From assembly GCA_030770545.1 (NCBI GenBank), contig CM061091.1:10968501-11032500 (forward strand): DNA of 64,000 nucleotides. The letters are read 5' to 3'. Each line of letters opens with the position of its first letter. Within the stretch, counting starts at the first letter, position 1. The position numbers and the translations under genes are program-made. The notes under the pieces were generated by a model. It saw only the letters and a program-made list of their open reading frames with translations. It had not been told where the DNA came from and did no database searches. Positions 1-12,220 of the stretch are shown one piece after another. This DNA comes from Macropodus opercularis. Its lineage: Eukaryota > Chordata > Actinopteri > Anabantiformes > Osphronemidae.

Positions 1-549
1 ACATTTTGAGGGAAGATAAAAATCTTGTTACAGTTTATCATACTAGACAGCATTGTACAGCAAACTGCAACACACAAACATTTTGGCACGTCTGTACTGA
101 TCATTTTGTGTCCAAAACAGACAACTGGAGACATGTGGCTTGTATTATGGTGGACAGGAACTATAGATAACACTCTGGAGATATTAATACACAAAGAGAT
201 GAACAGAAGTTATTAAGATACACATGAAGAGGTGGATGTAAGAAGGAAGTCATCTAGAAAGACATCTATGAAAGTCATAAAGTTAGATAGAGGAGGAGAG
301 ACAGGGAGTGAAAAGAGCTCAGTAAGAAAGCTCTTAAAGCTGCTCAGCCAGAAAGTAAACTGGATAAAAGAAGAAGAAGAAGAATAAGGCGAGGAGAGAG
401 GATCTTAAACTCGAGACAGTAAGAAGTATGGTGCAAATGTCAACTAGTGCCGCCCTTAGGACAGGTCACCGGGTATCTTCACGTGTAGGCATTCTTCGCA
501 TGTGAACCCTTAGGATGTGCCTTACGATCGGAACAGGAACAGGAAAGGA

Positions 550-565
550 GGGGGGGGGGGGGGGG
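550..565. repeat. Poly-G homopolymer, 16 bases
   Basis: An uninterrupted run of 16 G residues. It is one of four long G runs in the window. Confidence 0.9.
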
Positions 566-1173
566 TATGGTATTGTCAGGAAATGACAGGTTTTCACATG
601 CAGAGTGCGTACAGGTTGCGTGCATGTGAGTGCGTGTGCCCTGGCGTGTTCATATGCAGGACACACTTAAGGGACCGAGGGGGCAGGCGTGGCTGTTTCT
701 GGCATCTGGACTGCACTGGGAAACAGCTTTTGTTGTTAAATACACTCTAATCATTTACAGATTTCTCTTGTGATGAAATCTCTCCAAAATCGTACAGTTG
801 TTGTGATTTTTGGATTTTTCTTTTTGTCTCTGACAACATTCCAGCAATAGAGAGAAACCTAAAAATGTTAGTTTTTCAAATCCGGTATGAAACTCAAACG
901 AGGAGAATGTAGAAATGACCTGCATTCATAACTAATCAGGTTATATCAGGGGGGCATTCAATCAGCATCATCCCGTGTTTGTTCATCTCATTGTCATTCT
1001 GTGATCCGATTCACCTGCTCTCACGACGTGTTTGCTTTATTGGCATTGTGTTCTGGTAACTGTGGGATGGCGTGTTGGTAGGGTGGGAACATCTGGATCC
1101 TGGAAAATAACTGTCAGAAGGCCAGCTACAGTCTTTTCAATTTCCATTAGATCTACTAGCCTGAGAATCTGCA

Positions 1174-1192
1174 AACACACACACACACACAC
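1174..1192. repeat. (CA)n microsatellite
   Basis: Short perfect CA dinucleotide tract in the intergenic region. Confidence 0.9.
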
Positions 1193-1607
1193 GGGTAAGT
1201 GGAGGGTGTTGATAGTGAAACCAAGCTGCTTAAATTTCACACATCTCAGTGATTTTCTCCAGAGGATAAACGTCCACATTTGAACCAAATATATCTGGAC
1301 GCTTTTGTGCTGTTCCAGAATAAAATTGCCCAGCCTGAAGCAACCCCTATCAGTAATCATGTGGCCGTCAAACAGCATTAAGCGTGGTACCCTGGTGTTT
1401 CACTCTCACAGGGAAGCACAGATGTCCCGCAGGCAGAATCCTCCACCCTTCAAATCTGTGCAATAAACTCAAATAAAACACAACAAATACTCGATTCCAA
1501 GTCCTTAATCCTCAGTATCGAATCCCATAGAGAGCAAGTCATCTGTACTACAAATATGACATGTGTATAAAGATGTTTGTATTACATTTCAGACCTAAAT
1601 CATTCTC

Positions 1608-1725
1608 ATGCTGGTCAGGATCATGTCTCAGGGGTTCGGCCTGAACAGGTTGCCAGTCCATCACAAGACCACTTATAGAGGCAGACAATCACTCATACAT
1701 GCATACATTTAAACCTCATGCTTGT
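1608..1725. repeat. Probable interspersed repeat fragment
   Basis: The text 'caggttgccagtccatcac', followed by 'cactcatacatgcatacatt', resembles a very common dispersed fish repeat, the 3' part of a non-LTR element. Family assignment is from memory and the fragment is degraded. Confidence 0.4.
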
Positions 1726-2452
1726 GCTAGAGGACACATCAGGGCATTAGTTAAAGCATTAGGTTTCATGTAGTTTGCATATGTGTGCAACATGTGTATA
1801 ACACTTGTACTGATGCATTTCGTAGTTTGGAATCAGGTATACATGACTACATATTCTCTCAGAACCATAAATGTCACAGCATTTCATGGCACGTCATTGA
1901 TATTTCTCTGAATTAAAAAGGTTGACGTACTGGGAATCTTCCTGTTTCTGTACAGTTCTTTTAGTGTATTTGTTTGACTCAACTGTATCTGTTTACAGAG
2001 AATATTAATCATTCCTGAGAAATGTCACCCTTTCTACACACACATCTTATTTGTGCATACACATGACGTGTCACTTATTAAATGGCCTATTTCAATACAA
2101 AGCCTTCATGTGCTCATTATGGGAGGTCTGGCTTCACAGAAAACGTCTGACTCCTGCCGGAGGAATGTTGTTGTGATTTTGCAACCAAACAATTTTCATC
2201 AGTCGTATCTCACCATGCACGAACTTACTCTTTTTATCATACTACTTTCATCTTTATCTTCCCACTTTCAGAATATAAAATGTTTCCCAGACTACTTTAT
2301 AATATATAGATTTTAGACTACATTCTGTATTTTTGGGCTGAAATATAGTAACATGGAAATAAGTACCTAAGCTTATTAACTTGCTAAACACTATTAACCA
2401 GCCACTGAGTCTCTGAACCCACCTCTAAAATAATTTGACATTTGCCTCTCGG

Positions 2453-2458
2453 TTTATT
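2453..2458 (-). terminator. Candidate polyadenylation signal of ccdc81
   Basis: TTTATT on the plus strand reads AATAAA on the minus strand, about 200 bases past the ccdc81 stop codon. It is the first such hexamer downstream. Confidence 0.45.
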
Positions 2459-2658
2459 TATTTTTCACAATACCGAAAACACCCACATCAAGAACAAGAG
2501 TAAACAAACACATTTAAATATGAAGTATTCCACACTATAACATCAAAGTATGTAAGCTTTGCTATATGCATGACCAAGGATTTTATCACGTCACACGATG
2601 ATCTGTTTACGCTGTCAGGTATTCGTGTTCACGGGTTGCCGTAAGTTACCGCTGGTCA

Positions 2659-5600
2659 TCAGGTCATGAACTGTGAGCCAGACAGGTAACGAGAGTCTTT
2701 CCATACGTTGGTCTCTCCACGGTTGGTGGTCCTCCGCTTACACTGGGCACAGCGCCTGTGCTCAGCGAGCTTATCTACTAGAAGCTGACCGGCAGACCTG
2801 ACCACAGGGAAGCAGAATAAACAGTTTTGATAGAAACGTTTTTGAGGATTGAAATTTAACCTTGAAGAAATCCATTTAAGAGCATTAAGAAATTAGATGC
2901 AGCAACATTAAAGAGGTTTATAAATAAAATATATGTACTGTACTGTAAATACTATGAAGCAAAGATTCCCCTGTAGTTTTGAGAGTACAGACAATTATTA
3001 AACAATTAAATGTGTGTTATCAGTCAAATGTTATTGCATTATAAATTAACCTTCTGCAGAGAATGACTAAAATGGCTAAACATTTTTACTGCCATCTCGG
3101 AAAGAACGTGTTGAATTTGTATTTCAGCCATATACTCCTGATGCGTATCTCTTATTAGGAGTGTTGTGTGTGTCTTTATGTGACATGTTGGGACAGATAG
3201 CGGTACACATATGTTTACAATCTCCGTGTTTTGTTTATTTCCGCGAACATAATGAAACATTTAACAGCAGGAATTTTCCCTCAGCAGGAGCAGGTAAATG
3301 AGTGACTATAAAAGTCCAGGTGGGCTGAGGCGCGTCTGTTTGTCTTAAACATTATCAACTGAGTTGAAGTTCACAGCCTGTTTTTCGGTCATTTCCCATG
3401 TTTATGCTACTTTCTGGATGTGAAACTTGATTATGGCGGCTGCAGGAGATTCTTAACCCACACACCTCAAGAAGCGCTTCTCCTCTTCCTCTCGTTGGCG
3501 TTTGAGCCTCACGCTGCGACTCCACTCGTCCTCCAACGACTTAATGACGTTTCGCTTTTTCTCGAAGTGATGAATGTGGTCCAGTGTGAGCCTGAGGTGA
3601 AAGCATACAAGCTACAGTAAAACAATTTTTGAGGTCGGTGCGTTGTTGTCTCACACTGTCGTTTCATTTCTTTTACTCACTCCATTTTGGTGTGTTTGAG
3701 CATTTCTCTCTCTCTCCCCAGCTGTGTCTGGCGGTTGTGCAGTTCTTCTTTCTTCTTCTGGTTGGCAGCGCTGATATTTACGTTAGCGAGCTGCCAGTAC
3801 AGTGACATCACATCAACTTCACTGGACCAATAAAAACAATTCACACAGTGTGTGAGAGTATATGAGCATTTACAGTTTATACTACTGCATATCTAACATT
3901 TTTATTTTAGTTTTTAAACATGGCTGCCGTATAACCATGTTTCATGTAAATATTAATAATTTTGAATGCCCTTGTTTCTAAGTTTTCGTTTTCAGTACTG
4001 CAACAATGCAATAAAGGAGACATTTCAGACAAAGTAACTCAACAGTAAATCAACATTCATGGCAGTTACAGTATAAGAAACTGTGATAACCTTCTGCGCC
4101 CTTTCTCGGTTGTCTGCGTTGCTTTCCACTGTTTCACAGTGGCTGAAGAAAGCGCTGTCACACTGGCCTTCCACTGGGATTGTGGGCTTCTTATCCCCCA
4201 CCTAAAGGACAGAACAGATCCCTTTAGTTGTACCATAGGGCAGACCATGACATAATACTTAAGACACAAACTCTCTCTCTAACTCTCTGCCTCATATTGA
4301 ATTTGTTAGATTTGACATAGGTAATATACAGGAGATAGCCAACAGTGCCATCACTATATCACTGAGAGCCTGCAGGTGTAGTGTGTGCATGTCAATGACT
4401 CTGCTTGACAGCATAACGTAGCTTTGAAAGTGGTTTGCCTGGCTGTTTAGGTTTGGGAATCCTGCATGCACTCCTGTCCTTAACTGCAGGATGGCAGCCT
4501 CCTTCCTTTGACCTATGACCTTCCTCAACACGTACGACACAATGGCACACGCTGACAGCCATAATGTGCTGATGTTGGGATTCTGCGGCATCAGCGAGGA
4601 AAATGGAAAAACCTCAGTTCACCTGAAATTTGTTGTAAAAGCAGTCATTTCTGGTCCAACTTCCGAACTTCTGAGCTGTGTGGAATCTAGTTCTAACTTG
4701 TTTCCGTGTAACAGATTCAAGAACATTTATGCAGTTTGTATGTTTGATTTTATTTAGTTAATTTAGGTTTTCTCTTTACATTCAATATATTAATATATAT
4801 TATTTATTTGTCCCTTGTGCTGTTTTGCTCGTATGTTTATAGATTTCATATCTTTTACCAACTCTTGACCCTGAAGTGCTTCTTGCCTGCGTATCCAGTG
4901 CTTTCTTGTAACTCTTAGTTCTCTCGTATTTCTCCTGGAGCTGCTGAGCCTTCTGCAAAGCTATCCTACGACACACACAACACACCAAGTGGGCCAAACG
5001 TCACAAGAACCGAGTATCACAAATGCCAAATGCAGTTCTGCTGTAACAGACTCACTCCTGGACCAGCTGGACCTGATCCAGTCGTCCCAGTAGAAGACGG
5101 TTCTGCCGGTCCTGAGCCTCGCGCTGCCGTCGCCTCTCTATCTGGCTCTGAAGCTCGTTCATATAGCGTTGCTGCTGAATCCTCCTGGCAGGGGTGAGGG
5201 GCCGAGCTGGGAAGATGAACGACGTCTAAGCAGCCAAGAGAAGGTGAAATCTACCAAACTGACGTTAAAATGACAAGCATGCATAAAGTGTGTGACTGCA
5301 CAGTTGTGAAAAAATAAGGACACCCTATGAAGTATTAACATTTTTTAATATATGGATATTTAGTCTCAATGTTAACAATATAGATTCAAGTATGATAACG
5401 TGAAATAAAAGTGAGGACTTTCCAAGATCTTTTGTTAATGTAATTCTACAAAAATGCATATTCAAACTGAGGAAAAAGTTAGGACATCTTACCCCCTAAT
5501 AGCCAGTGTTACTCCCTTTGGTTATCCAGTAGTCTCTGACATTGATCTGAGGAAAGTGTACCCCACTCCTCAAAGCAGAATTCTTTCAGCTGTGAGATGT

Positions 5601-8600
5601 TTGAGGGGTTCCTTGCATATACAGCTATTTCAAGTCACCCCACAGCATCTCAATGGGATTAAAGTTGGGGTTATTGTCATGTTGCACGGTCCATTTGTGC
5701 TCCAGCTTTCATTTTCGGACAGATGGTCTCACACTCTGACACACAGTAGAATTCATGGTGGATTCTATGATGCGACTTCTACCTCCATGCTTCACAGATG
5801 GTATGAGGTTCTTTTTCCTGGAATGCTGTCTTTGGTTGACATCAAACACATCCTCACATTTGGTGTCCAAATAATTCAAAGTTGGACTCATCTGTCCAAA
5901 GAACATTATTCCAGAAGTCCTGGTCTTAGTCAACACTCTCTGTCGCAATCTTCAGTCTGGCCTTGATGTCTCTCTTATGTTTCCTCTTTGCACACCTTGC
6001 AAGTCATGCAAGTTAAGACTTGTGCAGAACTTTCCGATTGTTAGCATCTTGCGGCCTGCTCTCGGGGCGAACTTGCTGGGGCGACCAGACCTGGGCATGT
6101 TGGCAGCTGTTTTGAAAGCCCTCTACTTCTAGACTATTCCCTAGACAGTGAAATGACTGTTTCAAAATCTTTCAAGATCTTGTTAAATCCCTTACCAGAC
6201 TCATAGGCTGCTGTTTTTTTTTTTCTGAAGGCCTCAGACAGCTCTTCTGCTCTCACCGTGGTGCTAACTGTCACTTCAACACTCAGAGGCACAACCAAAC
6301 TAAATGTCTGAGGTTTAGAAAGGGCAGGACTCATTCAACATGTGTGACAATCTACTAATCATGTGCATCTGGCGTGATACACCTGTGTGTGATTTGAACC
6401 ATTTTCAGTGGGAATAAATGAGAGCGTGTTCTAACTTTTTTTCTCAGTTGCAATTAGAAATGTAGAAAATGTAGAATTACATTTACAGAAGAGCTTGAAA
6501 AGTCTTTTCTTCACTATTTTTTGTTACATTACTTTAACCTCTCAGTATTGTTAACATTGAGATTAAATATCCATATATTAAAAGAATGTTACAAAATACC
6601 CCAACTTTGAAATGACTGCATGTTTTTCAAATAACTCCATAATTTCTCCGTCTTCCATAACCAACTAATTGTATCAAAAATACAATTTGTGGTCATAATT
6701 TAAGGGGAAATGTGTGTGTGTGTATGTACATTTTTTTAGACGAGGTCTGCTGTTCCTACTTAAACCAATTTCAAGAAAACAAGTTTTATCGTCACTATGG
6801 TGCAGTTCTTCTTTTTCTTTGTGCGTTGTGTGGTCATGGCTGGAATACAGCAGCTTACTGTGTCTGTGGTGGGTGTTTAAACTTTAAACTTCCCTATTGG
6901 TAAGAAAAGTAAGCTTCTTTTTCACAAAGTTGGGCGTGCTCGGCCTACGTAAAATGGTATGTTACGAATAGGTCTAGATAAAAAGACGGTGAAGTGTGAA
7001 AAGCTGCTTCTAATCACATCATGGCCAATTGGTGACAAGTCATGTGAGTTTGATTGACTTTTATTTTAAATATTTTTTAACGTTAAAGTAGATGCTCAGA
7101 ACATGTTGCTGCCCTCAGATAGTTTCATAATGTTGAACTGCACTTTGATTCCAGATGATATCTGTGGCCAAATTAACAACAACTGAAAAGTCATAGGTCA
7201 CTTTCATGTCCAAGACTGTTGCATTTGGTATTTGCAATTCTTTTTTTTGTTTGTTTGTAAAGGTCATCCTCATTTAGCATTTTAACACATTAGGTTGCAA
7301 CAGTAAACCTAAGAAATTACTTAGCCAGAAATGGCTAATATGTATGTTTTCTGTCAGTTAAGATTATTATTAGATAACAGTCTTTTTTTAACGATGCAGT
7401 AAGTTTTCATGCAACTACAACTACAGTAACTACAGCTTTGTTGCTTACCTAATTCAGTTAAAAAGCAATATATCTGTTACCTTTACACCTGCCTAATGGC
7501 ATACTGAAAACTAGTAAACCTCGAAGTTTATTTTACTTATGCTCAACCAAAAACAGCTGGCAGGTCCTACTCACAGGGTACTGAGGAAAGGAAGTCTTGT
7601 CTCTCTGCTCCGTCATTTTCAGATTGTATGTGGCGACCAGCTTTGCACGCTCATGCTGCTCGCTTATCTTTGCCTGCCAGATCAACACATGCATAAAACT
7701 GTTTTAATAGTATATTACCTATAATAGATGTATGATTAAACACATCAAGAACATAAAATATCTTCTTACACAGGGTGGTTTCTTTGGCCCCTTTCTGTTT
7801 CAGAAAACATTTTATTGAACCATGGAATAATATTTGCAAAAATAATGTATAATGCGCTTTTCTTTTTTAATAATTTGAAGTAATTTCTCTATAAGCCTAC
7901 GGTACAAACATTTTGCCAAAGTGGAGACTTTTTTTTTCTCTATGTTTTCGACCAGTGAGGCACCGTTTGTGCTCCTCAAATGAGGAACTGAGCAGGTTTT
8001 ATTCCCTATTTAATTCATTTCTACTCTGTGCTATACATTTTATGTTACTTTTGCTTTTGGCCAAATACTATTGACAACAGCTCTGTGAGGGTCAAACCTT
8101 TACTAAAGACACTGGCTGTGTGATCGGATTGAGTGTCATTAAGTTTCCTTATCTGAATCAAAATTCTTTCTGGCTCTCTGGTGCTATGTGGCCTTTACTC
8201 TCCATGTGCATCACTGAGCCTTGGCCCACCGCTAACCGGTGCCACGGTGTGTGTGATGTCATGCCTTTTGGGTGTAGCTCGTACCGTTCAGTAGATTCGT
8301 ACACACCTGTTCTTCCTCCATGTACTGTTTGTCTCTCTGTTGTTCTTGCAGCAGTAAGAGTTTCTCCTGAGCTTTCTCTTCTGCCTGCTGCTGCTCCCTC
8401 AGGTAGACTGGAACATTTCTCCGGGCTCGCTGCATGCACAAGTAGCACAGCTCCTATGATTACAGAGAGACAGAATGTTGTGAAAATTGTACATTTCATA
8501 TTGCAAAGCGGTGCAATTTAATTCTATTAAAACATAATGTCACATAGCTACCTGTCCAGCACGAGCATGGCCAGAGCAGCAAGTAGGCCCACAAGGTGGC

Positions 8601-11600
8601 CCCAGTTCGGGACTGACCTCTGGTGGTGATATGGAGGCGGTATTCCTCCGAGTGGGAACACATTCCCTATGACAGTGCGGTACATGAGTGACTTCCTGGT
8701 TTGTGAGTGAGGAGTTTGTTATGACTGATTGTGACTGGTTATTCTAATTTTGGTTTTTGGCATATCTGAATGAAAATGTTACATTACATTATGCATAATA
8801 ATTGCTAACTACATGCCACCTGGTTTGTATCACTGAGCCTGCAAACCTACTAAAGTCAGATTCAATGGAATTATTATTATTGTTGTTGTTGTTGTTGTTG
8901 TTGAAAAAAGCAGTTTTCTATCGATAAAATAAAAAAATAGGAATAACATTAGAAATATTAAAAGAAACATCTGTGAGTTCCACCTTTCCCTACCCACAGT
9001 CTAAACATATACTGTACAGTCTATATGCACTGTCGCAAACTAATTACTGTACTTATGGTGACACTGCAGTTCGTTCAGCTAATGCTTGCTTGTATTCTAG
9101 AGCCCTACTAAGCAGACCCCCTGGAGGTCCTTCCTCCCTCTTATGATCACACCCTGTTCTTTATTTAAACATTTATGAGGAAATCTTCACTGACAGTTTA
9201 CCCAGATTACACACTGACACAAGAGAAATCTGTCCCACAGGTAGTTGTGCATCATTGATGGAGCTGGAAACTGCTTGGGGGCAGAAACAATACGAGACCA
9301 CCAGTGAGCTCTCAGCTCTCACTGACTCATCTACTTCTGAACAACCGCTCAGTGCACTGCAAGCTGAACCTCTCCAAAGCGTGTGTGGGTGTGTGCGTGT
9401 GTGTGTTTTGTACTTGTCTGCGGCCTCCACGGGGGGGTTTGGGTTCGGTTCTTCAGACAAGCTGACAGCTTTCATCTTGTCTGGCTGCGGCGGCTGATGG
9501 GTTTTAGATTCTCTCTGTTGGGGAACTTCTTTAGAAACAACCACACTGCCCGTCAATAATAACTGTGACCATCATCAATGATTCTCTTTGCCTTCTTTGT
9601 GTCTGTTGAGTGTCTTTTTATAGCATTAGAACCAACTTTAAGCTGATAAAATGTTATGCTTAACTCTTGTCTACTTACTTGTCTACATCTTTGTTATCAG
9701 CAACTCAATATCAAATCATAAAACATTTCCTGTAGTGCGCTAAACTGAAAGTTCAGTGTGTGTGTGTGTGTGTGTGTGGGGGTGTGTGTGTGTGTGTGTG
9801 TGTGTGTCACTTTGTAACAACATGGTGACTCACGTGATAAGACTAGGCTTCCAGAACTTTAGAAAAAGTTGCAGTTCAGGAAGTGACATTTTTAGATTGC
9901 TGTCAAACTCTGACCCTGACTATGAGCCTTGCGCAAACAGCTCTTTTACCTCGTGCATTGCTGTGGTCTGGAGCTGGTGACGAGCAGAGTCCATCTTTCT
10001 CACCAGCCTTGCTGTCTGGCTGAGGAGAGCAGACGGTTGGCAGCACGGTGGGGTTGGCAGTCTGTGGTCTGCGAAGTCTGGACAGTCCACCAGAGAGTAA
10101 AGACACACTGCTGCCAGGTCTCTGCAAAACCCAATGTAGCAGACAATCTGCATGAAAACATGGACGATTTATTCTTTATATATAGTTTAAGTGAATTTTA
10201 AACTTACATTGTTAAAGGCTAACAGCATCCTACCAGTTCCGTCCATGCTGTTTATGAAATCTTTGTTAAACTTCATTCGGACCTTTGAAGAACACCAGTT
10301 AAAGTCAGATTCATGTAAGACCAGGTGCCATGGGTCATAAAGCATAAGAAACTCAGCGTAAGCGACTGGGCCACCTTGTTGTTGTCAAAGGACAGGACTC
10401 CAATGCCCTGGAAGGTGATGAAGATGTTTTGTTCAGAAGCCAAAGCCCTGAAGAGGAGCTGAAGCGTTTCTCTGATGCAGCCCTCCACTGTGTCCCGACT
10501 GAATGGAGTCTCTTGTGACACAGCTGCAAAGTTTAGCTGCACCACTGGTAAATGTGTTGCTGCAGGGGACACACACAAAAACTAGTGCTGTTCTTTACTT
10601 ATGTGTCAAATGTCTTCTCTCTTTTCAGAACATTGCTAGTGCGTTATAGAGCTTTGTAGTCATAAGCGCTGTCGCCTTTTAATCTTGGCAGGAATTACAT
10701 AGCAGTTCCTCATAAACGTCGTAAGGGATGAAGCAGAGCTTTCTACTTTCTTAGTCAACTGGTTAAGAAATTATTGTTCTCTGTTAAACAACTTTTGTGG
10801 GAGTTTCTGGGAAACTTTTTCTCCTGGAGGTTCTGTTTTGGATGATTTATTTGCCACAGTGACTTGGCGTCTTTGCGTTGCCTGGCAGCTTTGTGCCTAC
10901 AACAATGTTTAGGTTTTGTTACTGTACTTGAAAAAGGTCTAACAGTTATTTCAACTGCCTAACAGTCCTCATCTCAGCAGGGAGGTGCTGTCCAGACCCG
11001 CTTACTCTTGACTAGGGTATCAAAGAAACATTCACTGACTAAATTCCTCTGCCAATATAAGAATTTTTTAAACTTTTGCAGTATAAACATAACCACATAA
11101 TGTCAGCGCTGACCTGCAGCCAGTGGCCTGGCCTGTTTTAACCCCAGAGACTGGGCCAGTTTTCCTGCCAGAAGGAAGATTGGTCGTTGAATCAACATGA
11201 ACTTGTTTCCTATGTCCAGCTTTTGGTGAGAGAAGGTGAAGGTCCCCAGGCCTGCAAGGTGGACCCCCTTATGGTGGGGGACAGGTTAATGAAAATAGAT
11301 AGACAGCCAGGCAGACAGACAGACAGATACTAACCTTCTGTGAGGTCATCTGACGTTCAATATAGGCAGACAGGTCAGCCCAAATACACTCAATATCTGA
11401 AAAAACCGACAATATGATATGGTGACGTGAATACATCCTGAGTGAGGCACATTCCAATTTATTTGCAGGGAATATAAACTGCCATTAGATGAATGAGGTG
11501 TATTTAATAAAAAAAACTTGTCTGACCGTGTTCAGAGAGCTGGGACAGTGTCGGTAAAGTCCGCCTGCCCACTTGTGACACCAGCCGCAGTACGTCGGTC

Positions 11601-11602
11601 AT
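2659..11602 (-). CDS. ccdc81: Coiled-coil domain-containing protein 81 (CCDC81), complete, 16 coding exons
   Basis: CCDC81 is a centriolar-satellite/centrosome protein with two N-terminal HU-like domains and a long coiled coil. Minus-strand exons: 11602-11527, 11396-11335, 11267-11114, 10559-10375, 10282-10208, 10121-9950, 9528-9414, 8666-8552, 8453-8307, 7673-7575, 5225-5056, 4965-4887, 4201-4091, 3790-3681, 3591-3466, 2797-2659. They sum to 1,935 nt, or 644 aa plus stop (human about 652). Exons 1-5 encode the HU region; 'FAAVSQETPFSRDTVEGC' and 'GLGTFTFS' match the family closely. Exon 9 has the conserved CYLCMQRARR segment. Exons 10-15 are Gln/Glu/Arg-rich coiled coil. The last exon has a CxxC pair (CAQCKRR) and ends in QFMT. 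Exon 12 uses a GC donor. Exon 7 is the least conserved part, and its acceptor was chosen to keep phase. Gene identity is very secure. Confidence 0.95.
5301..6618 (-). mobile_element. Decayed Tc1-like DNA transposon in a ccdc81 intron
   Basis: The ends form a long imperfect inverted repeat of about 200 bases. For example, TATATGGATATTTA near 5352 recurs inverted near 6570. Outer and inner copies of an AAAANNTAGGACA-type direct repeat (about 5309-5325 and 5471-5487) give the IR/DR layout of Tc1 elements. On the minus strand, scattered pieces of a Tc1 transposase can be read: a helix-turn-helix region (AYESGKGFNKI, about 6170-6270) and a catalytic-region piece (NLIPSVKHGG, about 5790). Frameshifts and stops break them, so it cannot be active. 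No clean TA duplication is visible at the ends. Confidence 0.7.
8877..8902. repeat. Trinucleotide TTG/TTA repeat
   Basis: Short ATT/GTT trinucleotide tract inside a ccdc81 intron. Confidence 0.7.
9755..9807. repeat. (GT)n microsatellite, interrupted
   Basis: GT dinucleotide tract with one G-rich interruption, in a ccdc81 intron. Confidence 0.9.
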
Positions 11603-11710
11603 TTTTGTTAAAAGCACACCGGCTGAAGCTTGGAGTGTTTCTCTAAATCAGTCCCTTCCTGCGCTCCAAATAAAACTGGCAGAGACAAGGATCTGCACTG
11701 CGGAGCCGCG

Positions 11711-11725
11711 GTTGCCCATAGCAAT
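11711..11725. promoter_or_regulatory. RFX X-box-like motif upstream of ccdc81
   Basis: GTTGCC-CAT-AGCAAT fits the X-box pattern GTNRCC(0-3 nt)RGYAAC with one mismatch at the last base. It lies about 110 bases upstream of the ccdc81 start codon. RFX factors drive ciliary genes through such sites, which suits a centriolar-satellite protein. Confidence 0.4.
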
Positions 11726-12107
11726 GCAACGAGGACGCGCCGGGCGCGTCCCCGCTCGCTCCGTCACCGCGGAGGACACGAAACTACAACAAAGGGAAGT
11801 TGACGCGTTTAGTTTCATTGGGGTTTAGTCGTCATCACTATAATGAAGAGAGCAATGAAAATACCACCTCGGGTTGGATCCAGTACAGGATTGTTTAAAC
11901 GTTATACTGTATGATAAACACATGCGCATAATTGTGTATTCATGTTCCTTCATGTTTCGTTTGGTGGAAAATCCTTCAGGACATTTTCACTTTCCTTTTG
12001 AGGCCCACTTGGATTGTAGGATGTAACTACATGTTGGCCAATAGCCGAGAAAAACATTTATTTGAACTTGGAGGGAGGGCTTTCAGGCTGTTTAAGTATC
12101 CATCTTC

Positions 12108-12117
12108 TTTCTGTTTC
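12108..12117. promoter_or_regulatory. IRF/ISRE-like element
   Basis: TTTCTGTTTC is the complement of GAAACAGAAA, a perfect GAAANNGAAA core. It lies about 100 bases before the start codon of the first receptor gene. A single ten-base match can occur by chance. Confidence 0.3.
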
Positions 12118-12220
12118 ATTATTTTCCCTCAGCAGCTGAATCTTTAACGAGGTCACCCATAACTGCAGCTTCTGGTCAAATAACAAGTATTGTTCCTTTG
12201 GATGTGAGGTTGTCCTGACG

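Larger units (their letters stand above)
1..2452. other. Intergenic region downstream of ccdc81
   Basis: No gene is supported here. Open frames are short, lack splice context and match nothing I recognise. The stretch holds a 16-base G run (550-565), a short CA repeat (1174-1192) and a piece of interspersed repeat near 1608-1725. The distal end probably contains the 3' untranslated region of ccdc81. Confidence 0.6.
11603..12220. promoter_or_regulatory. Head-to-head promoter region between ccdc81 and the first IL-1R family gene
   Basis: A 618-base spacer separates the start codons of two divergent genes. The ccdc81 half (11,690-11,790) is CpG-rich and contains an RFX X-box-like motif at 11711-11725 and a perfect GC-rich inverted repeat at 11733-11751. 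The receptor half contains an IRF/ISRE-like TTTCTGTTTC at 12108-12117. Transcription start sites cannot be placed from sequence alone. Confidence 0.5.

Noticed and set aside
5454..5966. Open frame of 170 codons on the plus strand
   Set aside because: It is the antisense of the decayed Tc1 transposase inside the relic at 5301-6618 and matches no protein in this orientation.
8589..8600. CCACAAGGTGGC as another CTCF-like site
   Set aside because: It lies within coding exon 8 of ccdc81 with mismatches in the downstream core, so coding constraint explains it well enough.
9173..9413. Continuation of ccdc81 exon 7 to the end of its open frame
   Set aside because: This part is a CA-repeat translation (THTRTHPHT). 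A donor at 9413-9412 joins in phase to exon 8 (ECVPTRRN), so the rest is intron.
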